Source: Aphrophora alni
Taxonomy: Eukaryota; Arthropoda; Insecta; Hemiptera; Aphrophoridae
Assembly (NCBI GenBank): GCA_963513935.1
Contig: OY740772.1
Span: 102,629,340 to 102,693,339 of the forward strand
DNA: 64,000 nt
Direction of reading: 5' to 3'
Both the position numbers and the translations under genes were made by a program. The notes beneath the pieces are model-generated. The model had not been told where the DNA came from. It was given only the letters and a program-made list of their open reading frames with translations, and did not search any database. Positions 11,991 through 23,559 of the stretch are shown piece by piece; positions within the stretch are counted from its first letter, which is position 1, and every line of letters starts with the position of its first letter.

Positions 11991-12811
11991 ACGTTTAAAG
12001 GAACTGTTTCAATTATATTGTATGATGAACTTGGTTAATTACTTTTATGGTTCTTATTAAATTGTTTTACTATTTGATTGCATAGTAAATTAAATTTGTT
12101 TGTAAGAAGACTGAAAATAAAAACTAAAAATAAATCTAAACTAAGTTTCTATTAAATGTAATTGACTAAAAACAATTGTAATGTGTGGTGACAATTCAAT
12201 AGCAGAGATTTTACCGATAAGTTGTAATTTAATCAAATTTAAATTTAAACTACTCTCAATCAATTCTGAAAGAATTATTTGTAGAGAAACATCTTGATAT
12301 TAAGGGAATACTTTTTTTATTCTCTAAAATAAATTGAATAAAATCGTTAAAAAATTATACATTTTTCGCTTCTACTTTATTCTGTTTTATCTTCTTTCTA
12401 CGTTATTCAATCAAGATTATGAAAAAAAGTCTTTTCGATTTAGCAATTCCGTCTCTTATAAATTGATTTTAATGTTAACAGCCTTCCAAATTGTACATTG
12501 ATAATTAAAAATAAGACGTCCAAAATCCCTTCGCCAATTATTATTGACGATACTTCATATACATGAAAATTAAGCAGTTATTAATTAATAAGATAATTTT
12601 AAAAAAACAGGTTTTTAATATATTTGTAGTACTGTTTTGTAAAGCCAAAAACACCTTGAACAATAAACTATTAGGAAACTTTGATCAAATTTTTTACTCG
12701 TACATTTCGCAAAATAAAACAAAACAGTGAGTCAATAATAATGTTAGCCTTGTATTTGGTAGTCAAAATGTGAAAATGATCTATGGATACCTTATTGAAA
12801 ACAATCTTAAT
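11991..12811. other. AT-rich stretch, nothing recognised
   Basis: No feature recognised. Confidence 0.5.
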
Positions 12812-12824
12812 ATATTTCAATAGG

Positions 12825-13094
12825 CAGTATAACAAACACACAGAACACAATTCTCATAAAAAATACGCCTAAGTATCAGACGCGTTTCAACGACAAGGTG
12901 GTTGAGTTGGTTGAGGTGGTTGGTTGACAAGGTGGTATTGAGTTGTGGTTTGGTTGGTGTAGCTGGTGTATCACTGAAGAGGACGACCTTGTCGTTGAAA
13001 CGCGTCTGATACTTAGGCGTATTTTTTATGAGAATTGTGTTCTGTGTGTTTGTTATACTGTATAGTTTTTCTCATGAGTCAAGCTCAACATTTA
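12825..13094 (-). mobile_element. Foldback retroelement-like unit with 13-bp target duplication
   Basis: Inverted arms of ~75 bp (about 12825-12899 and 12982-13063) flank a G/T-rich loop; the right arm continues to 13094. The element is flanked by perfect 13-bp direct repeats ATATTTCAATAGG at 12812-12824 and 13095-13107. A duplication this long points to target-primed insertion rather than a cut-and-paste transposase. The right arm carries CTGAAGA (12974-12980), a 6-bp hairpin with loop CTT (12982-12996) and GAAAC (12997-13001), with GTC at 13004-13006. That is the element order of a hammerhead core, with one extra G. No ORF. Family inferred, not proven. Confidence 0.6.
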
Positions 13095-13108
13095 ATATTT
13101 CAATAGGG

Positions 13109-13244
13109 TTTAAATTTACTTAACTTGCGCCATATATCGTTTTAATTCGAACACCCATTTTCTTTTTCTCTTTTGGATTCAAATGACCTCAGAACTCGAC
13201 AACTATTTTAATGCCACATTACTTTTTCTTTATTAATGTGAGAA
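13109..13244. other. Short unassigned stretch
   Basis: Nothing recognised. Confidence 0.5.
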
Positions 13245-13420
13245 AAAAAAGAGAAGAAACGCATAAAACACAGAGATCCATAGCCCTCAGAATCGTTAAT
13301 GAACAAGAGTTGGTTGAAGAAGTCCTGATAGGAGTGATCAAAGAAGTTGATTTACTTCTAGACTGGTGTAGATCCAGCTAGATTATCGGGACCGTCATAG
13401 CCATGTTTATTATAAGCGTG
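13245..13420 (-). repeat. SINE-A copy, antisense, diverged
   Basis: The plus strand shows GATCCATAGCCCTCAGAATC, GAACAAGAGTTGGTTGA, TCCTGATAGGA and GTAGATCCAGCTAGA in family order, with mutations in between. Confidence 0.5.
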
Positions 13421-14046
13421 TCACTAAGTCGGCTTTTCACAATAAATGTATTGTTTGATTAATATTAAAAAAGGTATTAACATCAGATCGGTATATAACA
13501 TATAAACATGTACGATTTCAGGTTTTAGATTATCTTCTTCTTTTTCTTTCTAATATGTCTTCCTCACTAAGTGACCGATCTTCCGACATCTTTCGTAGAT
13601 GCTATGAGATAATTAACAACAAAAACAACTCAACACGTCCACCCTAATATTAATTTCAAAGAAAAGATCGTAACCTAAAGACAATTAGAATCCTAAGACG
13701 CGTTGTTCTTATTTAATCTTGCTCACATAGAAGACAATTTAATGTTGAATGTTTGATCTATAAAATATAAATTTACATGGAAAAGTACAATTAGAATTTA
13801 ATTACCATCTTTAGTATATCTCATGAATTTATAGGTATGCAATAACACTTTACACTTGATATTATAATATTCTAAAGTCTTTGCTAAGCAATAAATTTAT
13901 TATAGCTTTGTTCCCTTGAAGTAGGTTTACAGCCATTACTCGTGCAAATTATTCAACAGTTCCAACCAAATCAACATATGTTTATAGCTTACGTGGATAA
14001 AGCAGAAAACATCATTTCATCTGTTTTATGTATGAGTGTAGGAGCT
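13421..14046. other. AT-rich stretch, nothing recognised
   Basis: No feature recognised. Confidence 0.5.
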
Positions 14047-14335
14047 TTAGGTTGGTCTAATGGCTGTTGATCGCGCCTTGTATGCAAGGAGTTTACGATA
14101 CAAATCCCTTAAGGGCTTGGATAAATTCAATTGTTTAGCCACCATCGTCACAAATGTTGGTCACGGAATCTAGAATTGCGGTGGCGAGAACTCGTTCTGC
14201 TAAACAAACTCCACATTAAATTCCGTCTAACTATCCTAAAACCTCTAAGGGTTGTTTCTCTATGGATATTTAGGAGGAACATCTATGGATGTTCTGTCAC
14301 TGAGACTTATTGATGTGACAGAACACCCTCTGGGA
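14047..14335 (+). repeat. Possible tRNA-derived SINE
   Basis: The first ~65 bases resemble a decayed tRNA: GGTCTAATGG fits a pol III A box, CCTTGTATGCAAGG could be an anticodon arm, and GATACAAATCC is a weak B box. The body that follows ends with an 11-bp perfect hairpin (14290-14325). Single copy in this window. A chance tRNA resemblance is possible. Confidence 0.35.
14290..14325 (+). other. 11-bp perfect stem-loop
   Basis: TGTTCTGTCAC and GTGACAGAACA pair perfectly across a 14-nt loop, near the 3' end of the possible SINE. It could be a terminal hairpin of the element or a vestige of inverted repeats. Function unknown. Confidence 0.55.
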
Positions 14336-14624
14336 TTATTGGTCTGTTGCAATCAGTTGAATATTTAATTTCATTATAAAATATTGGTCTGAAATGTTTA
14401 TCGCCTTTATCGTGCGAAAAGTATGTCTTGTCAATTTCATCTTATGTAAAATACGCATTGAAGAATTTTCATAGTATTCAATATCGCTGTATTTTTAAAA
14501 AAAAGCTGTAGGTCTAACCTTTTTAAAAGTACTCTGGGTTATACCTTAAGGCACAAATCTACATGTAAATTATCTTCATGGTCGAGGTAATATCATTTAC
14601 TTCTATTTAAGCCGGAAAACCTTC

Positions 14625-14850
14625 CGGGTATCATTGCCTTATAAAAAAGAAGAAACTAGCAGAATGTAAAGACCCTTAGCTCTCGAATACACTAACAGCT
14701 TCAGAGTCGGAAGATAACAAGATAGGAAAGATGAAAGAGAGGGATATAACCCAAGACAACATGAAGAAAGGTATAGATCCACATGATCCTCAGTGCGCCA
14801 CATCTACACTCATTAGGTGTAAGTCACTGAGAGTACGCTTACTTCTCCGT
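14625..14850 (-). repeat. SINE-A copy, antisense, near full length
   Basis: The plus strand reads TCATTGCCTTATAAAA, AAGACCCTTAGCTCTCGAAT, CAGAGTCGGAAGATAACAAG, ATAGGAAAGATGAAAGAGAG, TAACCCAAGACAACATGAA, GTATAGATCCA and GTAAGTCACTGAGAGT. This is one of the better-kept copies and useful for building a consensus. Confidence 0.6.
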
Positions 14851-14899
14851 TAATATTGAAAGCCTACTTGATCTGACGTCAACTAATCAGATTCGCGTA

Positions 14900-15034
14900 A
14901 TGTTTGAATCAACTGCTGCACTTCATAATGATTACCTTGGTCTTCGGAAATCGTATCTTAAATCGTTGTTGAATATCATGTGTATAAGTTCGACCACGTG
15001 TCGCTATGAACGTACGCCCAAGAGGTATCATTAA
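14900..15034 (+). CDS. Short ORF in a GC-richer patch, doubtful
   Basis: A 44-codon frame opens at ATG 14900 and ends with TAA at 15032-15034. Its composition is less AT-biased than its surroundings (LGLRKSYLKSLLN then Arg-rich). It could be an exon fragment, a transposon remnant or chance. No family recognised and no clear splice sites. Confidence 0.15.
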   Translation: MFESTAALHNDYLGLRKSYLKSLLNIMCISSTTCRYERTPKRYH

Positions 15035-15424
15035 ATTCACAACGTTTACCAGGCAGCTTGATTGTCGACCACCTAGATCAAGAGGACATTAATGACTTTT
15101 ATTAATCCTAATTTTAATAGGTTTAAAATACTTATGCATGTTATCTGAACTTCAATCATCAAGGTACAGATATTTTTAGTGTAATCGCAAATATTACATA
15201 GAGCGATCAATTGAAGATTGTCGCTACTAGGATTTTTTAAGTTTGGATAACATATTTTTAAATCCAATAAAAAACTAGAGAAAGTTATCCATATGAAGAT
15301 TTGTTTATACCGTATAATTTTAAGGATCCTAATGGAGGGAATCTTTAGTTAATCACTTTTTATATTATTTTTAATTTAAATGGAAAAACTGAAATTTATT
15401 ATTCAATATGTTTTATTTTATTTT
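15035..15424. other. Unassigned stretch
   Basis: Nothing recognised. Confidence 0.5.
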
Positions 15425-15720
15425 ACTATTAATTGAGGACAAGATTTATTACTTTTCCATACCAATTGCCTTGTATTAAACGAGTAAACCTAACGCACAA
15501 CAAACTAAAGATCAGTTATGATCACACTAAAGGATAACAAAAGGGTTAATTAATGACACCACCATACAGAAGTTCTTGCTTTGGAGAGCATTTAATTTCG
15601 TTCAGATAAAGAGAGGTAATAAATTGATTTCACACAAAGGCAATATGTGAATTGCATTATTCATTCCTACGGTTTCCTGTGTATTTAGATCTTCTGCTGA
15701 TGTTTTGGTAAAATTTAGAA
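15425..15720 (+). repeat. Repeat V, copy 2
   Basis: Direct-orientation match to 5310-5565: AAAGGATAACAAAAGGG, TTAATGACACCACCATA, AAAGGCAATATGTGAATT and GATGTTTTGGTAAAATTTA. Neither copy has recognisable ends or an ORF. Confidence 0.5.
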
Positions 15721-15879
15721 GGTCGACAGCAGTTGGTATAGATTATATAAGAGCTAGTTTCTTATTATAAATTATAACATTAATTGTGCTCAATACATAT
15801 AAAACATTTGTTATATTGTAATAAGAAGTTGAAGCTAACCATCATGGTATATAACCAGCCCCATCATGTAATGTAATAT

Positions 15880-16433
15880 AATGGAAATAATGAGATGATT
15901 ATTTAATTCCAAAAACAGCTTTAATTGCGACATATGTTTCGCCGTTAGGCATTTTCAAGCAACTAAATTGAAAACAAAACAAGTCTAAACTAAAAATGTG
16001 AGACAAAAAGAAAGGTTAGAGGAGTAAAGGGGTTGAGAAATGACAAAAGAAAGGTCAATGATCTAACCTGTGGGATGGAAGTGGGGGTGTTTTAGAAAAC
16101 AAAGGTTACGTAATAGGTCTCAATAGTGGCGATGAGTTAAGATGTATTTGTTCATTTAAGTTGGAAGTATGGTTTTTTAAAATTGATCTATTGATTTCTA
16201 AACATTCCAGGTTATTGAATTTCCTAATTGTTTGTTCCATATGCAGGTTTAACGTTTAACTTAGCATTTCTCAACCCCTTTACTCTTCTAACCTTTCCTT
16301 TTATCTCACATTTTTAGTTTAGACTTGTTTTGTTTTCAATTTAGTTGCTTGAAAATGCCTAACGGCGAAACATAAAATATGTCGCAATTAAAGCTGTTTT
16401 GTGGAATTAAATAATCATCTCATTATTTCCATT
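15880..16433. mobile_element. Foldback element, ~165-bp arms
   Basis: Arms at 15880-16042 and 16265-16433 are near-perfect inverted copies around a 222-bp loop. Each arm carries a box that reads outward as TTGAAAATGCC, TAAC, GGCGAAAC (right 16349-16371; left, complement, around 15936-15956). In the left arm GAAAC is followed by ATAT then GTC, matching the stem III and cleavage-site order of a hammerhead, though the CTGANGA box is degenerate. A 10-bp direct repeat CCATCATGTA lies near both ends (15861-15870, 16445-16454) and may be a target duplication. No ORF. Confidence 0.6.
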
Positions 16434-16454
16434 ATCATGGAATTCCATCATGTA

Positions 16455-19199
16455 CCGACTGTTGTAACATTAAAAAATTAATGTAATATAAACTGATCTC
16501 TAAAATGTACTGCACAAAAGCTACTCTTGAACCATGAAGAATATTTTTAATTGTTTTGATAGAGCAAGGTATCCTATCCAGAAATGTAAATTTGTTTTAA
16601 AGCGTTGTTACACACGTTTTCTCAATTTCGTAATTATGATCACCACTACTTTTTGTAACGCCTGGAAGTATGTACTAATGTCTCCACGGACTTTGAATCT
16701 GAACATATGTAAACACACACTACGGTCGTGTTGCTGAATCGAGACTTTCGTATTTCGAAACTACCGAATAACACATTATTTTGAGAAATCAGGGTTCAAA
16801 ATTATATTTGTTTAAACCAATTTTGCTAATTGTCATCGTAGAAAGGTGTGGTTGATACCGTTACATTCAGATTTCAAATCAGTGATTTGTTTTCTAATTT
16901 AGTTAGTTATACGTTGAATAACATATGAAATTATTATGAGTATATACAAATTGTCCAGATTTTAGTTTCAGTTAACCTTTTAACTTTAGTTTTGAAATAT
17001 TTATTTCATATAAAACTTTAATTTAGCTTTTAACAAATTTTATATAAATTCATATATAAAGAGAAGACTAAGATGTCTTTTGTAATCCATTTTTTACATT
17101 TGTTGTAATAAAAAACTATGTTTTATTAAAACTTTAAATTACACCCCTTAAGTGTTTTGAGATAAGTTATAAGATATATTTCTATTAAGCTTCGCCAATT
17201 TATTTAATACACAATTCTGACAATTAAAAATTGGTTGATTGTTTTTAGTTAAGATCCACAATCGTCTACTAGCTACGTCAGACGATCATCTGTTAATTTA
17301 TAATGTTGTAATAATTTATCAAAATCCTTACTTTTTTACATTAAATTTAAAGAAATGAAATTTTCAAATACATTACACCAACTTTTTCACAAACAGACTT
17401 CGACAAAACCAAATTTGATTACTCGTTTCAGCCCATTAAAAATGTACTTTTTAACAATTATACTATATGAAGTAGTTTTAAATTGATAACAAAAATGATT
17501 TAATTATGCCTACTTGATACGAAATAATCTGAAAATTTTAAATATATATTTTTTTATTAATATTTTTTCAACTAAAAAATTTATAAACCTCCCGTCTATT
17601 TATTCATTAATTCCTTGTAAAAAAAAAAATTGGATACTTTTAAATAACATATATTTTAAATAACTTACCTAATGCACAGAACATACAATATACCATTATA
17701 CATTTCAACTACAAATTAATGTAGAACGTAGATTATTCATATCATATTCTACATTAGGAAATTTTAAATATAATTAAATAATTATTTATTAAATTATAAT
17801 TTACATTAAGTCCTCTAAATACTTTACCTATTTATGCAGTAAGATATAATGTTATGTTAAGTCAGCCATGTTTCAACATTTGTCTTTCTGTTAATCTAAA
17901 TTAATAATATAAATCTTGTATGATGTAAAAAGATAACGATCTTTTATAGGTTTATAATTATATTATATTTATGACATATCTCTGAGTTACGTCAAGTTAC
18001 AGATGTAAGGGACAAAGGATTGTCGCACTTCAGTTGTTTTTCAATTTGCATAAACTTAAATCTTAAACTACATTCAACTCCAAATGTAAGTCAAATTGTA
18101 ATTTCTATATTGGCAACTTATTAAACATTCTGGGTTGTAAATTATTTAATATGATTTCCTACAACATAATTTCATTTAGATTAATTAACCGAGCAATAAT
18201 ATCTCACCATATCAATTTACAAAACTAATCATCAACCGAAAATTATATTCATAGACAGGACGGTGTCAAACAACTACTTATATCATATTGTTACATTATT
18301 ATCTCGTATGCTTGTAAAATATATTTTAAAAACGGGACGTAGAATTTTTATGAAATTAAAACAAATTTGCATTTTTGTATTACAAAAACAATCTGATGGG
18401 TTGGAAACTGATAGGTATATTTAGTGAGTTGTTACATAATCTAAAATTGTATGCTTGTTAATTTTGAACAATTACCTATAAGTATTGAAATCATTGATGC
18501 ATTTTAATCAAAATTTAGGATAAGATGCTCCAAATAATATTAACAATCACGGTAAATTTCAAGTCAATATATATATATATATATATATATATTTTTAAAT
18601 ATCTACAAAAAAATAATTGCGTGAACAAAAATTGGGACCTTGTTGGTACAGACGTGAATATCCTTACTTTTTTCACTAAAATTATTTAAAATAAATGGAT
18701 AAATTTTGATTTAATACCTGAAATCAATCAAATTCGAAAGCATATCTTTTACTACGTAGATTAAAAATGAATATTTTGTTCATAACGTATTTTTCCATAA
18801 GTGTTAGAGATACTTTCTTTTAAAATGTAGTAAATGTAACTTCCATTCTAAACTCATAACACCACATTACAGTCCACTTTAAAGTGAATAAATTATTCTG
18901 TAATTTTAAAATTGTCCCTATTTGATTTAGGGTATAAAGTGTTTACCCTACCATAATTGCTTCACGTCTTATTTTTCTCGTTTGGTGTAGGGATGGCGAA
19001 ACCATCGCCCAGTCGGGATCCTCGCTTAAAGCCTCCTCAGATCCTCTTCTATTTATTCTGAGGTAATTAATAAAACATCCTCTACTTCCCACTCCGGTGC
19101 ACGTATATCTTTCTTTATATATTCTGTCAGCCCTTTTCCATCTTAAATTCTACATTCATTTGTTCTTCTCCCTTCCCCCTCTCCCCTTTCTACTTTTCA
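16455..19199. other. Long AT-rich stretch, nothing recognised
   Basis: About 2.7 kb without a recognisable gene or dispersed repeat. It contains a TA microsatellite at 18567-18592. Open frames are short and look random. Confidence 0.5.
18567..18592. repeat. TA microsatellite
   Basis: About 13 TA units. Confidence 0.9.
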
Positions 19200-19660
19200 G
19201 CCCAACCCTACTACTGTAGCATATTGATGAGGTGAATAGCACCGGGGAAAAGGTGTCGCATGCGGAACCTGAGGGATATTTGATGATTTCTGACAGTATT
19301 AACCTCATCCGACTAAGCGGGCTCTGGTCGGAGGTATAACCTTTCCAACACATTAGAAAATCCTTGTACCTATGCGGACGCCACAAAACAACCATAGTGC
19401 CGTTTCACTCCAAAGTATATCCGGAGATGAATGCTATTCAATAACGAACAAAAGGGTTAGAAGTCTAGGAGGTTACCAGAATAACGTAGAAGTGATACCT
19501 ATACTTGATCCACCTCGTGTGTTGTACTCTCTAAAGGAGTTGGGCTTAGATGGGTTTCTATAGACGAGGGTTCCCCATTTTAGAAGAAGTACGGGGTACA
19601 ATACCTCCCTAGTAGTAGCTGTGCATTCCCCAGATTACTACAACTACTACGATATTATAT
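19200..19660 (+). repeat. Repeat Z, copy 2 with open reading segment
   Basis: The left block (CTACTGTAG, GTGAATAGCACC, CGCATGCGGAACCTGAGG) and right block (GTGTTGTACTC, TAAAGGAGTTGGGC) match copy 1 at 597-1215. The frame from 19372 to 19563 is open for 63 codons and ends ILDPPRVLYSLKELGLDG, similar to the frame of copy 1. This supports a coding origin. The class is unknown; a retroelement ORF is my best guess. Confidence 0.45.
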
Positions 19661-19721
19661 ATTAATTATTTTACTCGATATGATGGTTTACTAGATAACT
19701 ATTTATTTGGTTCACCCTGTA
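19661..19721 (-). mobile_element. Possible DNA transposon end
   Basis: CACCCTGTA at 19713-19721 is the reverse complement of the TACAGGGTG terminus found on the intact mariner-type element. Only the end is recognisable, and the inner limit is arbitrary. Confidence 0.25.
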
Positions 19722-21284
19722 TTAAAAGATGTAATTCAACCAATATATAATTTATTGTAGAATTAGGTAAAATAAGAAGTAAGTCCAAGTTTATTTTTCC
19801 GCTCTAAGTCCACATTCAAAATGCTAGACTATAAATAGAAATTATAATTTTCTGTAGGCATTTTTTATTAGAGTTATTTAACTTAGAAATACAAATCAAT
19901 TACAATACATGAACTTCCATCTACATATTTTGTTTCAAAATACGTTGGGAGGGAATTAGTATGAAATTTTAAATAAAAATTGTTTTTTAAAGTTCAAATT
20001 AGATACTAGGTCGGTTGGTAATCTCATAGAGAATAGTCATGTCACCAGCGAAACTGAAGCCCTTGGAGGATTAAGGGATGGGATTAAAGGATTCTATCTG
20101 GAATATTCATTCAGCACATTTTCCTCTCACCGCTTGAAATTCCCATCTGTATTAGTTGCATATTTAACCAAGTAGTTTATTTTATCCTTAAAGTATATTT
20201 GTAATTATTTAAAGATTGGATAAATTCTTCTCCGGGAAATATATAATAAATATAATTAAATTAAAAAAATGAAGAGATAAAAGTAGGCTTTAATAATTTT
20301 TAGTTTTGATATTTTAATCCGTCTTTAGAAATGTTTTCTTACAGTCATGTTAAAGGTGCCAATGTTTCCCTCAAAAGATGAAAGCAACGTGCATATCAAG
20401 TGTAGTTATCTTTTATAAAACATTTTCAGTTTTAAATAAAATATAATATTGTAACTTTATAACGAACCCATCAAAGAAAACTTATTTACTTTTCATTAAA
20501 AAATAGTATTCGTTTTTATATAAACGAGATGAAGAATTATTATTTTTATATAAAGATAAAATCCACGCAGCCATTTCGTCGAATGAACTTAGATTAATTG
20601 AATTTCTCAGAGTTTACAAAAGACTGGAAATATTGATATAAAATTTATCTTCAACTTTAAAATTAATAAACTTACTCTTTCTTTGAGCGGAAAAGAGCAC
20701 ACACAGTCAATAAAATGGAACTTAATAGAAAAAGTTTGCAAAGAATCAGTTACAAAAGTGAGCATAGATAATTATTATTTAAATAATTTATTCATTAAAA
20801 CTTACAAACAGACAATAATTATTAAAATAAAAAGTAAAACTAAATTGTATAACTTAACTTTCTACGTATTTTTAATAACTTTTTGTATATGTATGAAACA
20901 CAAAAATTATAGAAATTTGTATTTAAAATTGGAGGAACTGGGAACTCCATATGACGCTGTTTTGTTTTGGGTTTATATTTATGTCGTATGTTATCTGAAA
21001 TCTGAAGTACCTGCAATGCTCTGTAACCCAAAAATATTCACCTTTTCTAACTAAATTGGGTCTTTTGTCACATGAAACGAATTTTTTTAATACGAAAAAA
21101 AAAATTTTTTTTGATGACTAAAAATGTAGAAATAATTTTCTTTAAATAAATATATCAAAGTTGGATCCAACGATTTTAATCAAATTTTGGTAAAAGTGTA
21201 GCAACTAAATGCCCCAAAAAAGTATTGGTTGGAATGTCTTTAAAAAGGAGCCGGTTAGTTAGTTGTAAGTATACAAGTAAACCT
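19722..21284. other. AT-rich stretch, nothing supported
   Basis: It holds a 123-codon frame at 20683-21054 that lacks an ATG start and looks like AT-rich random sequence (Lys, Ile, Asn and Tyr dominate). Not called a gene. Confidence 0.5.
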
Positions 21285-21430
21285 TATTTCTCAAACGCGA
21301 CTACAGCGATTTCGTTCAAATTTTACTGAAATGTAAACAATAATGATCCAAACTATTTTTAAAAATCTCAAGTAGAAAATATTATGAATAAATGACAAAA
21401 AACAAAAGTTAATCTTGACCGCCGTTATTA
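21285..21430 (+). repeat. Repeat X, 5' portion
   Basis: TTTCTCAAACGCGACTACAG, GATTTCGTTCAAATTTTACT and GAAATGTAAACAATAATG parallel the upstream part of the X copy at 23800-24270 (TCTCAAAAACGGCTCTACTA, ATTTCGTTGAAATGTATA). Confidence 0.4.
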
Positions 21431-21944
21431 TTAAATGATTTTTTTCTTACCCACGCTTATGACATATCTTATGACACGACCTAAGCAAGTTCAGTTTATT
21501 TATTTTATTGGTTTTATTTATTTTTACACAGATGTTTTTATTTTAATACTGTATCTAAAATTCGTTTATATATTTTACCGAGGAAAATTCGGTAACGAAT
21601 ATTAGTTAAATTTCATTTGGTTTGGGGGATGTATGTATAAAAAAGTAAGCACAAAGTTTATGATTTGTATTTGCTGAACTAGGTTGTTTTATGAAAAACC
21701 ATTCTACCAAATTTATTTGATTGCAACAGATGATGTTAAGCTAACGGGCAACATTTTGTTCTTTACAATTAAATCAGAAACATCATATATTGTAACAAGC
21801 ATAACTCCATTAAAACCTAACGAACCGTACTTTGTTTATTCAACAACATATATTCATTAGTACTTTTATAATTATTTTACTAATTTTAACATATTATTTT
21901 ATTAAATTAGTACATCTTAACAAACAGTTGTAAGCATCTATATT
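21431..21944. other. AT-rich stretch, nothing recognised
   Basis: No feature recognised. Confidence 0.5.
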
Positions 21945-22030
21945 CACAAAGGCTGACTATATAGATCCTAGCTTCATCTACAACTTTTATCCTGTAGTCT
22001 TGGGTTAGATCTCTGCTTAATCACGTGTGA
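21945..22030 (+). repeat. SINE-A fragment, sense
   Basis: ATAGATCCTAGCTTCATC followed by CTGTAGTCTTGGGTTAGATC matches the central sense part of the family. Confidence 0.45.
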
Positions 22031-22559
22031 TAAGTAACATTGTCAAAAACACATCCAATAAATGCCTGCATGCTCGTATAAAAATAGACAATTGGCATTT
22101 GAAGGATATATATCATTGCCAAAATCCTATATTTACTGCCATATAAATATATATTTATTGTATGTTTTGAATGGTATGTCATTTATACTGTACACAAAAA
22201 CGTGGCCGCCTTGTATGAATAAACCGGTTTGAAATTTCTATGTACAAAACAAATCAAAACGTAATACAGGAAAAAAGATGAGGTTTTTACTTTAATGTAG
22301 CAGTCAAGCAGTAAGATTGTAAAATTTTGCAATAAAACAATTGTAGTTTATGGGAACCTACAGACAACAACAATAACACAGATTGATGTCAGCTAACAAG
22401 ATGTTCATGGTTGGCTTAAGCAGAAATGATCAATGTTTTGTCATCATAGATAGAAAATATTATGTTTAGTTATAAAACTACCTGATGTTATGGAATACAA
22501 ATTAAAGTCGATATTTTCGCGTAGCAGTCCCCTAACCCTAACCTTATTTTATCCAAGGG
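22031..22559. other. Unassigned stretch
   Basis: CCCCTAACCCTAACC at 22529-22543 resembles two units of the TTAGGG telomere motif but is too short to mean much. Nothing else recognised. Confidence 0.45.
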
Positions 22560-23160
22560 TTTTTAGCAACCTACACGCAACAACTTGTCAGAGTTACCCA
22601 CCACTTACGACAACCTTTCATTAAAGCCCTTTACTTTTCTCTTGAATCGCTTGAATCTTCCGTGGATTTAATTCCGGATCAAAAGTCTTGTTTGCAGTTC
22701 ATCTGCTTGTTAATCTCCAATACCGTATTAACGAGGTCCTCAATGGGCCATTGTTCCTCCGAAACGATCAAGTATCTTACCATGATTCTGAGATAATTTT
22801 TCTCCAATGTTCTGAATTTCCCGGTCGTCCTTCCTACCCTCAAATCGAATAACGTACCCACTGCATCATCGAACAGTATACAAACGACGCTACTTCTTTG
22901 ATTTTAAAGCATATCAAATAGTTGCAAAAACAGGTATCGTTGTCCTGACAAAACTGGCGAGAGGTGAGATACTTGTTCTACAGGGAATCCCTGTACACCC
23001 AGTTAGTTGTATTGGGAATGACAAGCTGTGTCCATTACCCGGAAGTATCTGATTGTCTTCACTCATACCACATCTGCATCATGTCCACTACCTGATCCAT
23101 GGACTTCCGCAGTATCTCCTTTTCTCTCCTCTTAGTCTTTTCAGGTGTTTTCCTGTAGGA
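22560..23160 (-). pseudogene. Possible decayed coding sequence, family unknown
   Basis: A GC-richer island. On the minus strand one frame is open from about 22903 to 22679 (74 codons, including LEKNYLRIMVRYLIVSEEQ and EDLVNTVLEINKQ). A second open piece in another frame upstream (about 23145-23063) reads KTPEKTKRREKEIL and MDQVVDMMQMWYE. Amino-acid use is protein-like, unlike the surrounding AT-rich frames, but stops and frame changes separate the pieces. It could be a transposable-element ORF remnant or a retropseudogene. Confidence 0.3.
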
Positions 23161-23559
23161 ACTAAACTAGCAGGTTTAAATACAAACTAATCAATAATAC
23201 AACTATTTAAAAGATTGATTTTTGGAATTACAAATAAGACTTATTTTGGATCTCCATGTTTCCTAAAGTAATTAAACAATCTTGAACTTTAATTAGGAGA
23301 GGATTGGATGCTTCAGGGAAGTAAAATTGGACTCTTAAATTTATGATATTTTCTTATAAATATTCTAAGAACTAGTTATAATTAGTTTTCTTCTGCATGC
23401 CTAGAGTAATAAATATATTTAAACTTCAGTTTACACTGGGAAGAAGAGATTATTTTTTAATTTTTCACACATACGTTGAAGAAAATTATGTATGAGTCGA
23501 AACATTTAAGTGCTTTAACATCCTATGAGTAAACGGAATTTTTTTCTTCTAAAAATGTA
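23161..23559. other. Unassigned stretch
   Basis: Nothing recognised. Confidence 0.5.

Noticed and set aside
20683..21054. 123-codon ORF
   Set aside because: It starts with TTG, is dominated by Lys, Ile, Asn and Tyr, and shows no motif. Expected by chance in AT-rich DNA.
22529..22543. TTAGGG vertebrate-type telomere motif
   Set aside because: Only two units. The longer runs elsewhere are TTAGG.
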